From Stomorhina lunata (Eukaryota; Arthropoda; Insecta; Diptera; Rhiniidae), in contig OW121740.1 of the NCBI GenBank assembly GCA_933228675.1, positions 159,646,486 through 159,710,485 of the forward strand: a stretch of DNA of 64,000 bases, read 5' to 3'. Positions 21,966 to 33,639 of the stretch are shown piece after piece (positions within the stretch are counted from its first letter, which is position 1; every line of letters begins with the position of its first letter). The translations under genes and the position numbers were made by a program. The notes beneath the pieces are model-generated. The model saw only the letters and a program-made list of their open reading frames with translations, had not been told where the DNA came from and searched no databases.

Positions 21966-22690
21966 CGTCAAAATAGACCACCTCGGAAGTAAAAAAGCCT
22001 TTGGACCGTGTAGCTCTTTTAGTTAATGTACAATATGGTTGATTTTTTACATTTTGGAATGAGCTAAAAGAAACTTATAGATATGATAGATATATGTTCG
22101 TAAATTTTGTATTTAATAAATATTATTTTGTAAAAAATATATACTGTGACGGACGCTACACACTTTCCGATACATATTATTCTGTAAAATGCTATATTAA
22201 CATTTATATATTTTTAGCCTAATGTAAAGCATACTATAAGTTCTCTTTACGAACCAAGTTCAATTGGAGAAAAAAGAAAAATAGCACTAGTCAAATTAAA
22301 AAAAAAACTTTATTTCTGTGACGGACGCTACACACTGTGAGACCTTTTTTACTTGACGTTATTTACATCACTCCAATTACTTTTGATGGAGTCTTTTACA
22401 TCTAATTGTATAAAGTTAAGCAGACTTTGAGCCCCCACTAAAACTGGAAACCTAAATGGATGTTTTTGCGATTTTTTTTGAACATTTAAAAAACCTATTA
22501 TTTTAAAAAATTTATAAAAATTCGAGATGGGTGCAAATGAAGACCTGCGATTCACGAAGAGTGTAATCAAAAATTGTATCCAATATATGGTAAATTTTTC
22601 CATAAATACAAATTCATGAATTTGACAGTTTTAAAATTTTGTCCTTGGTTAAATGTTTTTCGGATTTGCCCATATTATGATTCATGTCTC
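21966..22690 (-). repeat. Dispersed repeat G, copy 2 (inverted)
   Basis: Reverse complement of the 14935-15600 region. It includes two complete CTGTGACGGACGCTACA sites (22144-22160 and 22316-22332) spaced 172 bp, the same spacing as in copy 1. The two copies lie 6.5 kb apart in inverted orientation and could recombine or fold. Confidence 0.8.
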
Positions 22691-23540
22691 GTTAATTTAT
22701 CAACCGATCTAAATGATTTCTTCAGAAATATAAACTGGAGGGTATATCTTTAAAGGCTACAAAGATATCGAATTCCTAAATCTAACATTGTCCTATAAAT
22801 TTTGACCATGATTCCGATTTTTGTCAAAATACAGAGTTTTGTTAAAGTTTGTTTAAATAGCAATGGCTTTTATAGGAAATGATGAATTTTTCTGGGGAAT
22901 GAGAATTTATAACATATATTTTTGCGTTCAAATTATCACCAATTATACGAATTTTATAATGCGTCATAGAGAATTTAATGTTATCAACATTTTGTTATCA
23001 ATCCAAACATGAGCAATTTTTGGACATCTTTGATTTCGCTTTGGCTGGTGCTAAGGCGATGTTTTTTAATTATTTTGTACTTAATGTTTATAGCCTAAAA
23101 TCAAAAGTATGTTATGGATTTGTTGTTTCAACAACAGACCTCTTATCCCGGATATTTAAAAATCCTGGGCATTTTAAAATTTTTGTATTTTTGAAAACTC
23201 GGGATATTTCAAAATTTTTGTATTTTAACATAAGAAAATATATCGTCACCTAAAAGACGAAATAACCTATCTACCATTTTCAAAAGTTTACAGTAGAGGG
23301 AAAAAACGTTATAACATTGGAAGTATTTGGAATATTTAAACGAAAATTATGTATTTAGATTAAAATTAAACCAGAAATATATATCGGTTGAAAAAATTTT
23401 TTCAAAAGTTTTTTTAAAACACAGCTTATGTTATGTCACTTAGGTTATTTGGAATTGCAAAAATTTGTAACGAAATAACCTATCTGCAGTACTAATTAGT
23501 ATAAATAAATCTAATTTTTTATATAAATATTATATCTTAT
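22691..23540. other. Unassigned sequence
   Basis: No gene. A local duplication of CATTTTAAAATTTTTGTATT lies at 23170-23225. About 45 bp at 23236-23280 recur inverted at 27622-27668 (core AAATAACCTATCT). Confidence 0.5.
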
Positions 23541-23606
23541 CTTATATCTTTAAACGAGCAATAATTGTATATTATATATATATCTTATATTCTTAAACGA
23601 GCAATA

Positions 23607-23682
<76 letters not shown>
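23541..23682. repeat. (TA)n microsatellite with flanking short duplication
   Basis: ATATCTTAAACGAGCAATAATTGTA occurs twice with slight variation, followed by about 70 bp of pure TA (23612-23682). It directly borders the start of element E1. Confidence 0.92.
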
Positions 23683-23687
<5 letters not shown>

Positions 23688-25158
23688 GCTATCTCGAAAA
23701 CGGCTCTAACGATTTTGATAAAATTTGGACAGTGGGTATCTTTTTTGATGTATAGGTCGAAGAACAAGGGACTTTTGGAACTTTTACCTCTAAGAGGGTA
23801 AAAACGGGTAAAAAGGGGAAAAAATCGAAAACGCTATGTCTCCTAAAGTAATAGGTATAGAAACAAAATTAAAATTACGTTTTAAACAGCTTTGAAAATA
23901 AGCGGACAGGTGTTTGGTACTTTTTTGAAACTATGTCCGATAGGGGGTAAAAAAGGGTGAACATAGTTTTTTTTGGCACCTTTTTAACCCACTCTTATAT
24001 TTTAAACTAAAGAATATAGAAAGAAACTTGGTACTGCAATCAATAGATGTAAAAAAACATGAAACACGTATTTGGTACTTTTTTGATTTTGGAGCCAAAA
24101 TGGGTAAAAAGGGATAAAATGATAACTTAACATCTCCAAAGTAATATGAATAGGAACATTATACATTATGTTAAATGCGTTTTAAAAAAATGTACCGAAT
24201 TCAATTGGCACCAAAAAAGTACCAAATATACATATGGAACTTTTAGAAATTAGGGAATTAAAAGGGGGAAAAATTAGTATTATTTTAAACAAATGAATGT
24301 TTGTCTGTATGTATGTTCTTTATAGAATAGTAAACTGTGAATTTGATTGTGTTATGCTCTTTAGCGAAGATGTTGCGGATAAGCCGGCGAAGGTTTTAAA
24401 GTTGATAAGACTAATTTCCGACAGATGGCGCCACTGAAAATTACTAAAAATTAATTAAATCGTAAACTGTACATTTGATCATGCTATGATCTTTAGCAAA
24501 GTTGTAGCGCATGAGCCGACGAAGGCTTTTTAGTTGGTATGAATAATTTCCGACAGGTGGCGCTACAGAAACTTACTCAAAGTCAATTTAATCGTAATCT
24601 GTACATTTAATCATGCTACAATCTTTAGCAAAGTTGTTGCACATGAGCCGACGAAGGTTTCTTAGTTGGTATGAAGAAATTTCGACAGGTGGCGCTACTG
24701 AAATTTACTCAAAGTCAATTTAATCGTATGCTGTACATTTAATCATGCTATAATCTTCGGCAAAGTTGTTACGGATAAGCCGAAGAAGGTTTATGAATTG
24801 GAATAAGCAAAGTCCGACAGGTGGCGCCACAGAAAACTACTCAAAATGAATTAAATCGTAAACTGTGCATTTGATCAGACTATAATCTTTAGCAAAGTTG
24901 TTGCGCATGAGTCGACAGAGGTTTCTGTTGATATGAATAATTTCCAAAATTATTCAAAATGAGTTAAACTGTAAACTATGCAAATTATGTGTTGGTCGGA
25001 CAAAATAAATCAAATAATTCAAAATTAAATGAATATTTCTACAATGTCTTTCCTCTAAATTTATTTTAGCACTTTATAATATAAAATATATAAAAACTTT
25101 AAAATTTTCCTCAAAAAGCTTATCATAAAGCTCCGAGCAAGGCTCGGTCTACCAGGTA
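23683..25158 (+). mobile_element. Element E1, microsatellite-flanked, hairpin-ended
   Basis: Begins ATGGCTATCTCGAAAACGGC right after (TA)n. It ends with hairpin CCGAGC-AAG-GCTCGG (25133-25147) and CTACCAGGTACT, followed by another short (AT)n. A shorter relative (E2) follows head-to-tail. Conserved blocks include AGGTCGA, GTACTTTTTTGA and TAGGGGG. The 3' hairpin a few bases from the end recalls Helitron/Helentron-type elements, but the last bases do not cleanly fit CTRR, so the class is open. There is no coding sequence. Carries a 132-bp internal array that E2 lacks. Confidence 0.7.
24331..24990 (+). repeat. ~132-bp tandem repeat (about 5 units) in E1
   Basis: Units start TAAACTGTRMATTTGATC at about 24331, 24463, 24595, 24727 and 24859; the last is shortened. 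Four units contain CGACAGRTGGCGCYAC (24419-24434, 24551-24566, 24683-24698, 24815-24830). Divergence between units is moderate, so the array is older than the 95-bp one. Confidence 0.9.
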
Positions 25159-25170
25159 CTATATATATAT

Positions 25171-26035
25171 AGAGACTGGCTATCTCGAAAGCGGCTCTAA
25201 CGATTTTGACAAAATTTGGACGGTGGGTACCTTTTTTAATGTATAGGTCGAGTAAAAAGGGACTTTTGGAAATTTTGCCTTCAAAAACGGGTAAAAGGAA
25301 AAAAAAAATAAAATGGTTTATGTCCTAAAGTAATAGGCATAGACATAAAATTTAAATTACGGTTTAAACAGCTGCTAAAATAAGCGGACAGGTGTTTGGT
25401 ACTTTTTTGAAACCATGCTAAGTAGGGGGCAAAAAAGGGTGAAAATAGTTTTTTGGTACCTTTTTTAACCCATTCTTATCTTTTGTAGCAATGCATATAG
25501 AAAGGAACTTTGTACTGGAATCAATAGATATGAAAAAAATATTGAACACGTATTTGGTACTTTTGTGATTTCGGCGTTCAAAATGGATAAAAAAGGGATA
25601 ACATTATAACTTCATATCTCATAAAGTAATATGAATAGAAACAAAATGTTGACTGAGTTTTAGTAAAATGTACGGAATTCAATTGGTACCAAAGAAGTTC
25701 CAAATATGCATATTTAGCTTTTTTGAAATTAGGGGATAAAAGAGGGAAAATTGGTAACATTATAACTTTTAAAGTAATAGGTATGGAAACAAAATATAAA
25801 TTGCATTTTAATCAGCTGAAAAAATAAGAGGAACTTTTTGGAAGAAATGCCGAGCAAGACCAAAAATGTGTGAAAAATATTTTTGGTACTTTTTTTTACT
25901 TTTAAACAAATTAACTTGGAAACAAAATGTGTATCGCAAGTATATAAATTATAAAATGAAATATATTAAAAGTTTAAAATTTTCTTTGAAAGGCTTATCA
26001 TAAAACTCCGAGAAAGACTCGGTCAACCAGGTACT
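25171..26035 (+). mobile_element. Element E2, sister of E1
   Basis: Starts ACTGGCTATCTCGAAAGCGG after TATATAGAG. It follows E1 block by block (GGTGGGTACC, AGGTCGAGTAAAAAGGG, GTGTTTGGTACTTTTTTGAA) and ends with a decayed hairpin CCGAG-AAAGA-CTCGG and CAACCAGGTACTAA. It lacks the 132-bp array, so about 870 bp against 1.48 kb. Confidence 0.72.
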
Positions 26036-26273
26036 AAATTTATATTTATATTTTATATTTTCTTTTACTGGTTTAAGCAAATAAAAGTACTTAATGATTG
26101 TTTAAATTACACTATGCAACAAAATTAAAGTTTTATCGTGATTTTTAATGATTTAGTTTTATCTTTTTTAAGTGCGTAACGGTCCTCTAGGTACAAAAAC
26201 TGTAATAATTTGGTCATTTGTGATATTAGATGTTCAAAATTTTGCACAGATATACGTTATGATATAGGGAATA

Positions 26274-27592
26274 AAGAGTGTTCTAAAAAAAATATGCATT
26301 TACTATTTTAGACAAAATTTATCCATAGTGCAAGAAATGATTTATTTTTTGATCAAGTTAGTTTCTATAGATATGTCAGATACTATTATTTTAGAAATTA
26401 TTAATTTTCAATAGTTATTTCACTCAAAATGGACTGTTAAAAAAAAGTTCGTGAAAATATAATTAACACTTTTCAAAAAAATCCGTCATGGACTTTCAAA
26501 AAAATAGCTAAAAATTTGAAAGTTGACCCTCGAACGGTTTCTAATGCCATCAGATATAAGTATAAGGATATAAGTATAAGGTATAAGGAAAACCTGAGCA
26601 TTGAAAGAAAACCTGGATCAGGGAGGAAAAAAGGTCCTACAGATATTGGTAAGGCAAAAGAAGTCGAGCGACTCTTTCGAAGAGCGCCTAACACTTCTTT
26701 AAGAAAAGCAGCTCGTACGGTGAAATGTTCTACGAATTTTGCACATGGAGTCAAAGCTTATGCTGGACTGAAGACATACAAAGTCCAAAAGGTTCCAGAT
26801 CGCAATGCTATAAAGAACTTAGAAGCAAAAAAACGAGCGAAAAAATTGAAGTCTGATTTTATAAAAAAATACACCTGTTGTGTGATGGATGATGAAACAT
26901 GCGTACTAGCAGACTTTTCTCAACTTCCTGGTCAAGATTTTTATGTTGCCGATAAACGGGGCAATGTTCGGCAAGAGTTTCGCACAAAAAGCAAACAAAA
27001 TTCCCTAAGAAGTTTCTCGTGTGGCAAGCTATTTGCAGTTGTGGCAAAAGAAGTAAAGTATTTGTGGCATCTGGCACAATAAACACAGAAAGTTATATAA
27101 AGGAGTGCCTACAAAAACGGCTGTTACCCTTTTTAAGAGAGCACAGAGTGACTACATTTTTTTGGCCCGATTTGGCATCATGCCATTATGGAAAAAAGGC
27201 ACTTGAGTGGTACTCAAAGAATAATGTCATTTTTGTACCACGAGAGGCAAATCCACCTAACTGTCCAGAACTTCGGCCTGTGGAAAGGTATTGGGCTCTG
27301 GTAAAAAGGAATTGAAGAACACAGGAAAGATTTCCAAGAACATGTCCGATTTTAAGCGCAGGTGGAACACATGCTCCAAAAAGGTATCAGAAGCAACTGT
27401 AAAATCTTTAATGGGAGGGTTTCCGAAAAAAGTCGATAATTTTGCAAAACCCGAGTACTAAGTAAACATTTTAATGCTAAATGATTTTGTATAACATGTC
27501 ATTATATTTGCGTATTTTGTAGAGTTTTTATATTAAAAGGTTTGATTATTATTTAAGAAAATCCAACTACAAATTTTATTTAGAGCACTCTT
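26274..27592 (+). mobile_element. mariner-type transposon copy M2, complete
   Basis: Same terminal repeats as M1 (AAGAGTGTTCTAAA and AGAGCACTCTT) with TA duplication at 26272-26273 and 27593-27594; 1319 bp. Nearly identical to M1 apart from an insertion of TATAAG-type repeats of about 20 bp (26552-26583) and scattered point changes. Confidence 0.93.
26429..27461 (+). pseudogene. mariner-type transposase, multiply broken
   Basis: Same protein as at 3791-4801 (HTH, GRKKG, VMDDET, FWPDLASCHYG, RPVERYW all readable). The fourth codon is TAA, a TATAAG repeat insertion lies near residue 45, one A is missing in the A run near 26990 (frame shift) and another in the GTAAAAAGG run near 27303. It keeps TGG where M1 has TGA, so the two copies are broken at different places. 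No functional enzyme can come from this copy. Confidence 0.92.
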
Positions 27593-27594
27593 TA

Positions 27595-28880
27595 ATAATC
27601 CATAAAAACTCAATTTTGAAATTTTTGCAGATAGGTTATTTGGTCTTTAAGATGACGATATTTTTAAAGGAGAAAATCAAAAATGTCCTCTTAGATGAAA
27701 GCTATTAAAAAATCAAAAATTATTAAAAAAATTCCTTATAACCAATTAAAAAAAAGAGACATTAACTATTTTCCTTCGCTCATTGTCATTTAAGGAAATG
27801 AGTTGAAACAAATTGATTTTAACATAAAACATGTCATTTCATTCGTCCTCGTCCTTAAATGACTTGTATTTCAATTATCATCTAAACAAAATTTGTTGAG
27901 GAAAAAAAAACTAAAAATCATTTAGTATCAATTACAAAATTATTTTCAATACAATTTAGTTGTAATCCAATAAAGACATTTTAAAACTCTAAGAAAGTGA
28001 AAAAACATCTTCATTTTATTTTTCAGACAGAAAAAAAAAAATTATAGTTTTGAAAAATTTCGAAAATATGTCCTTTAGAAAAAATTCTAAATCACACCCT
28101 ATAGCTACTTATTTCAAAAAAAGGTGAGCAGAAGTTTAATTTTCAATTTCAAATTGTAATTGGTAAAAACGTGTCTTTTTGTTATAAGAATTTCCTATAA
28201 TGTCTGACTCTGACTTACTGACATTTAATTGTCTTTCTTGACTTTTCCCTTATTTGTATTATATTTCTAGTATTTTAGAGCCGAAATACGAAATACGTGT
28301 ATTAAATATTCAAAATGAAATGACTTTCATAATTTTTATTTTGTTTAGAAAAATATTGAAAATATTGTTTTCAAATACAATAAATAAATAGTTTATTACT
28401 AAATAAATGAAATAACCTTTAATTCCGACGGCTGTTTTTAAGTCAACTCATTCCTTTGGGGAATTGACTTTTTGATTCAGTTGCGTTTATGAAGAAAAAT
28501 ATATGTTCAAACAAAAGCTGGATTTTATTTAGGACTTATAAGGGGATTTTCTATATTTATTGTTGTATTAAATTTTTACTTTTAATGAATTTTGTAATTA
28601 TTGGGAACTTTTTTCGTTTTATTTTTAGAAATTCATATTAATAGGATTAAGAATTGTTATTTGAAAGACTGGACAGGAAATTATTGAAAAGTAATTTTTG
28701 ATTATCTCACAAAATCAAAACTAGGTACAGTTTTTCCAATCGTTTTGCGAAGAAAACGATTTAGCTAAAAGATACAAAATTAGACAATTTTTTTTTTAAT
28801 GTTAAATTTGTTTCTTTTTTTGTAATTTTTTTTTTCAAATTTTGAATTTTTTCCAAGTTTTTTTTCTTTATAAAGAGAAT
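27595..28880. other. Unassigned intron-like sequence
   Basis: No gene. About 45 bp at 27622-27668 recur inverted at 23236-23280, which suggests that M2 is inserted next to an old dispersed repeat. Confidence 0.5.
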
Positions 28881-28884
28881 TAAC

Positions 28885-29262
28885 ACTCAGACAAATGCTT
28901 CCTTTTCTATTGTATAAAGCGTATATACGAACTGGGTTACCTTCTTTGGGAAAACAAGAGATAAAGCTTTATATTAATGAACAGTGTAATTGCACGTTAT
29001 GTCTACTTTATAAACAGTGAAGTTGCGCCATCTGTCGTAAGGTAGACACATTTTAAAATAGGCTTTGTTTCTTTTACATCGGCAGCGTGTTAAGGCTTTA
29101 TAAATTTTCGTCTGTGGTAATTAATAATTTTAATTATGAATTAATGATTACAGAAATTGATATTTGCCGAGACTGGGGCTCGAACCCAGGCAAAATTTAA
29201 CATGTTATGCTAAGCAGTCGGTGTGCTAAACAACTAAGCCATAGCACTGGGTAAGCATTGGG
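28885..29262 (-). mobile_element. tRNA-headed SINE, copy S1
   Basis: On the minus strand the head reads CCCAGTGCTATGGCTTAGTT (A-box-like TGGCTTAGTTG), then GGTTCGAGCCCC (B box) 50-60 nt later, as in a tRNA-derived polymerase III promoter. The body that follows (to about 28990) is shared with 46830-47105: GCTGTCGATGT-type block, CGACAGATGGCGCAACTTCA and GTTTATAAAGTAGACATAA. It does not fold as an intact tRNA, so it is a SINE rather than a tRNA gene. Exact ends are uncertain. Confidence 0.75.
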
Positions 29263-29359
29263 GATTTAACACCTGCATTTATAGGCATCTACAGCTTGAC
29301 TGATACTCTTGGGATTACCTTACAATTTCCAGATAAACTAGAGTCTGTTTGCAGACCTT

Positions 29360-32200
29360 TCGATGTTTTTTGAATTTTTTTTGCATTTAAAATTTTTCCA
29401 AAATTTCCAATTTAAAAAACGATAATACAATTTTATACAATATCAAATGTATAAAATTGTATTATCGATTATATTTTCTATTATTTTCTATATTAGGAAA
29501 TTTTCGATGTTATTTTTTTAAATTAAAAAAATTTCCAAGTTTTTCTTTTTAAAGATATTTTTGAAGTTATTTTAAATATCAAAAAATTTTCGATAATATT
29601 TTCTATATAAAGAAAATTTTGATGTTTAATAAAATCTATATTAAAAAAAAATTGATGTTAAAATCTAAACTAAGAAATGTTTATGTAATTTTCCATATTT
29701 AAGATATTTTTGATGTTATTTTTCATACCAAGAAATTTTCGATATTATTTTTTATATTAACAAATTTTTGAAATTATTTCGATGTTTTTATATTTTAAGA
29801 TATTTTTAATGTTATTTTAGATATCAAGAAATTTTCAATTTTATTTTTAAATTAATCAAATTTCGAAAATATTGCGTATATTTAGCAATTTTCGAGGTTT
29901 TTTTCTTTATTAGAAATTTTCGATGTTATTTTCCAATTTAAAAAAATTTCGATGTTTTTTATTATAAAGATATTTTTTTAAGTTATTTTAGATATCAAGA
30001 AATTTTCGATATTATTTTCGAAATTAATAATATTTCAAAATTTTTGTCTATAATAAACAATTTTCGATGTTATTTTCTGTGTTAGGAAATTTTTGATATT
30101 TTTCAAATAAAAAATTTCGATGTTTTTCTGTTTAATTTGATGATAATTTAGGTATCAAGAAATTTTCAATATTATTTTCTAAATTAATAAAATTTCAAAA
30201 TTATTGCCTATTTTTTATTTTCGATGTTATTATCTATATTAGGAAATTTTCGATGTTATTTTTTAAATTAAAAATATTTCGATGTTTTTCTATTCGAAGA
30301 TATTTTCGATGTTTTTTCTATATTAATAAAATTTCAAAATTATTGCCTATATTTAAAAATTTTCGTTGTTATTTTCTATATTGGGAAATTTTCGATGTTA
30401 TTTTTTTCAATTAAAAATATTTCGATGTTTTTCTATTTAAAGATATTTTTGATGTTATTTTAGATATCAAGATATTTTCGATATTATTTCCTTTCTTAAT
30501 AAAATATCAAAATTATTGTCTATATAAAACAATTTTCGATGTTATTTCTAATTAAGAAATTTTCGATGTTATTTTCTAAATTAAAAGTATTTCGATGTTT
30601 TTCTATTTTAAGTTATTTTTGATGTCACTTTACATACGAAGAAATTTTCGAAATTTTTTTTTATATTAATAAAACTTTGAAATTATATTAGGACATTTTT
30701 GATGTTATTTTCTATATTAGGAAATTTGTCGATGTTTTTCTATTTTAAAATATTTTTGATGTTATTTTTTTATACCAAGGAATTTTTGATATTATTTTTT
30801 ATATTAATAAAATTTTGAAATTATTGCCTATATTAAAAAAATTTCGATGTTATTTTCCAAATTAAAACAATTTCGATGTTTTTCTATTTTAAGATATTTT
30901 TAATGTTATTTTAGATATTAATAAATTTTCGATATTTTTTTTAAATTAATAAAATTTCAAATTATTGCCTATATTTAACAATTTTCGCTGTTATTTTCTA
31001 TATAAGAAAATTTTCGATGTTATTTTCTAAATTAAGAAAATTTCATTGCTTTTCGATTTTAAGATATTTGTTATGTTTTTTACATTACAAGAAATTTTCT
31101 ATATAAAGAAAATTTCTATGTTAAAATCTAAATTAAAAAAATTTCGATGTTAAAATTTATTTATTTTCTATTTTAGAAAATTTTCGATGTTTTTTTTCTA
31201 TATTAGGAAATTTTCGATGTTATTTTCTTAATTGAAAAATTTCGATGTTTTTTTTAAAGTTATTTTTGATGTTATTTTAGATATCAAGAAATTTCCGATA
31301 TTATTTTTTAAATTAATAAAATTTCTAAATTTGTGCCTGCATTAAAGAATTTTCGATGTTTTTTTCTGTATTAGTAAATTTTCGATGTTATTTTCTAAAT
31401 TAAAAAATTTCGATGTTTTTCTATTTTAAGTTATTTTTGATGTTATTTTAGATATCAGGAAATTTTCGATATTATTTTCTATATATATAAAAAAAAAATT
31501 CAAAATTATTGTCTATATTTTACAGTTTTCGATGTTATTTTCTATATTAGAATGTTTTCGATGTTTTTTTTCAAATTAATAAGAAATTTCGACGTTTTTC
31601 TATTTTAAGATATTTTTGATGTTTTTTTACATACAAAGAAATTTTCGATGTCTTTTTCTATATTAAGAAATTTTCGATGTTAATATATAAATTAAAAAAG
31701 TTTCGATGTTAAAATTTAATTCAAGAAAATTTTCATATTTTTGATAATATCAAGATATTTTCGATATTGTTTATTATATTAATCAAATTTCGAATTTATT
31801 GCCTATATTAATAAAATTTCGATGTTATTTTCTATATTAGAAAATTTTTGATGTTATTTTTAATATAAAAAAATTTTCAATGTTTTTCTCTTTTAAGATA
31901 TTTTTGATGATATATTGATATTTTTGATCATAATATGAAGAAATTTTGGATTTTAAGAAAATTTCGTTGTGAAAATCTAATCATGATTTTTTTTTGCTAT
32001 TTTTTATATTAAGAAAGTTCGTTAGTTAATCAAAAACTGTTAACGATTCTTCATTCTTCCATATTTTGCAATTAATATTAAATTTTTTTTCATTATTTTT
32101 AAAAAATTTTCAAATTTTTTCAACATTAAACAATTTTCTATGTTTTTATATTTATGTTCGAAAAATTTCGATGTTATTTTTAGATATAAGAAAATTAGGT
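29360..32200 (+). repeat. ~30-bp AT satellite array C
   Basis: About 90-95 diverged units of TTTTCGATGTTATTTTCTAT plus ATTAAGAAA. Variation is high (e.g. ATTTCGATGTTTTTCTATTT, TTAGATATCAAGAAATTTTC), and alternating unit types suggest an old higher-order structure of several units. No coding frame. Confidence 0.88.
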
Positions 32201-33219
32201 TTATATTTTCCAAATAAAATAATGTTGATTCAATTTCATATATAAGTCGAATTTCAGTAATATTTTCATAAAATAAAACTTTTCAAAATTTTCCATACCC
32301 AAAAATTGTATATTCAAACTTTTGCAAAATGGCGTATAAAACCCCCTGCCATTACCACCCCCAAATCCATCATTTTAATGGATTTCTGTTGGCTCTTCAC
32401 GAATTAATATTTCAAAAACATTTCGCGTTTCCTTAACTTCCTTTTCGTGATTAATAATTCCATTATTTTCCTTCAGAAAAAAAAACATAAACTTCAAGAA
32501 ATTTGACATTTTTAGTTGACAGGCTGATTTTCTTTTTATAAAGTGAAAAATAAAAATGAATGCGAAAATTACAATACTCGTACATAAACGAAAATACTAA
32601 GAAAGGAAGCAAAACTTTCAAAGGATGTTTGCTTGAAAAATATTTATTTCTCAAGGATGTAGGGGGGAGTATTTGGGGATTTCATATCTGAGACTAAAGA
32701 GCCATTTTTTCAACATTCTCATTCCTCAAATCCAAAAGCACATATTGTTAGTAATCTCCTTCTCTTCCAAACCAGAGAAAGCCTTAAAATCCTATTTATT
32801 TTTATTGTAAAAGAGTTTTTTTCTTTGTATTTGTTTTTTGGTTGAATGTGTGATGGGGTAAACGTGTTTAATATCCTGGATCAATATAATTTATATAAAT
32901 GTTAAACTGCTAAAAGGAAAGAAAGAAAAAAGTTTAATTTATTTTTTTTTCGTTGTTGTTCTCCATATGAGCTTTATTTAATGTTATAATAAAAACTTCA
33001 TTTTTCTTTTTATTTTTTTTTCTTTTCGTTTCGTGTTGTTTGGCACAGAAAAGTTTTCCATTTTTATCAGAAGCATCTAAAGGCGGCATCAACAGCAGCA
33101 GCGGCAGCCAACAAAAGCTGCCACAGCAGTTGCTGTTAAATGTAACACACCCCAGCAGGCCCACTGTGTGGTAGATGGATGGATGTTTTAATATAGAGTT
33201 TAACTAAATCAAAAAACAC
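32201..33219. other. Unique intron-like sequence
   Basis: Single-copy island between satellites. Somewhat GC-richer stretches at 32340-32400 (CCCCCTGCCATTACCACC) and 33060-33180 (GCAGCAGCGGCAGCC). No splice-bounded coding frame is convincing; frames at 32463-32654 and 32934-33164 match nothing I know. Confidence 0.45.
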
Positions 33220-33639
33220 TGTGAAATATTTGAATAAGGAAAGGTAGGAATTTCTACAACTTTTTAAAGAAAATACTGAAGACTTTTTAAACAATAAAAA
33301 ACATAGAATTATTTTTTAACTAGCAAAAAAGATAGAAGTTTTTCTGAAATGGAAGTTAAAATCGAAAACTATCTTAAGTTTAATATAAAAAAAAACATCG
33401 AAAATTTTCTGAAATATAAAATAACATCGATAATTTCTTGATAAACATATAAAAACATCGTCAAATTTCTTAAAATTAAAATAGAAACGAAAATTTCTTA
33501 ATATAGAAAATAGCATCAAAATTTTATATAAATTTTATATAAATTAAATTTTTTCAATAAAGAAAATAACATCGAAAAATTAATTTATATAGAATATGAC
33601 GAAAATTTCTTAATTTATAAAATTATTTAATTAAATTTT
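33220..33639 (-). repeat. Array C units, inverted orientation
   Basis: AACATCGAAAATTTCTTAAT-type units are the reverse complement of array C. They lie immediately left of the 28-bp array. Confidence 0.75.

Noticed and set aside
23612..23682. Frames of alternating Tyr-Ile on both strands
   Set aside because: Pure translation of a (TA)n microsatellite.
29165..29252. Possible tRNA gene on the minus strand
   Set aside because: A and B boxes are recognisable, but acceptor and anticodon stems do not pair well and a diverged second copy with the same body exists at 47 kb. A SINE head explains it better.
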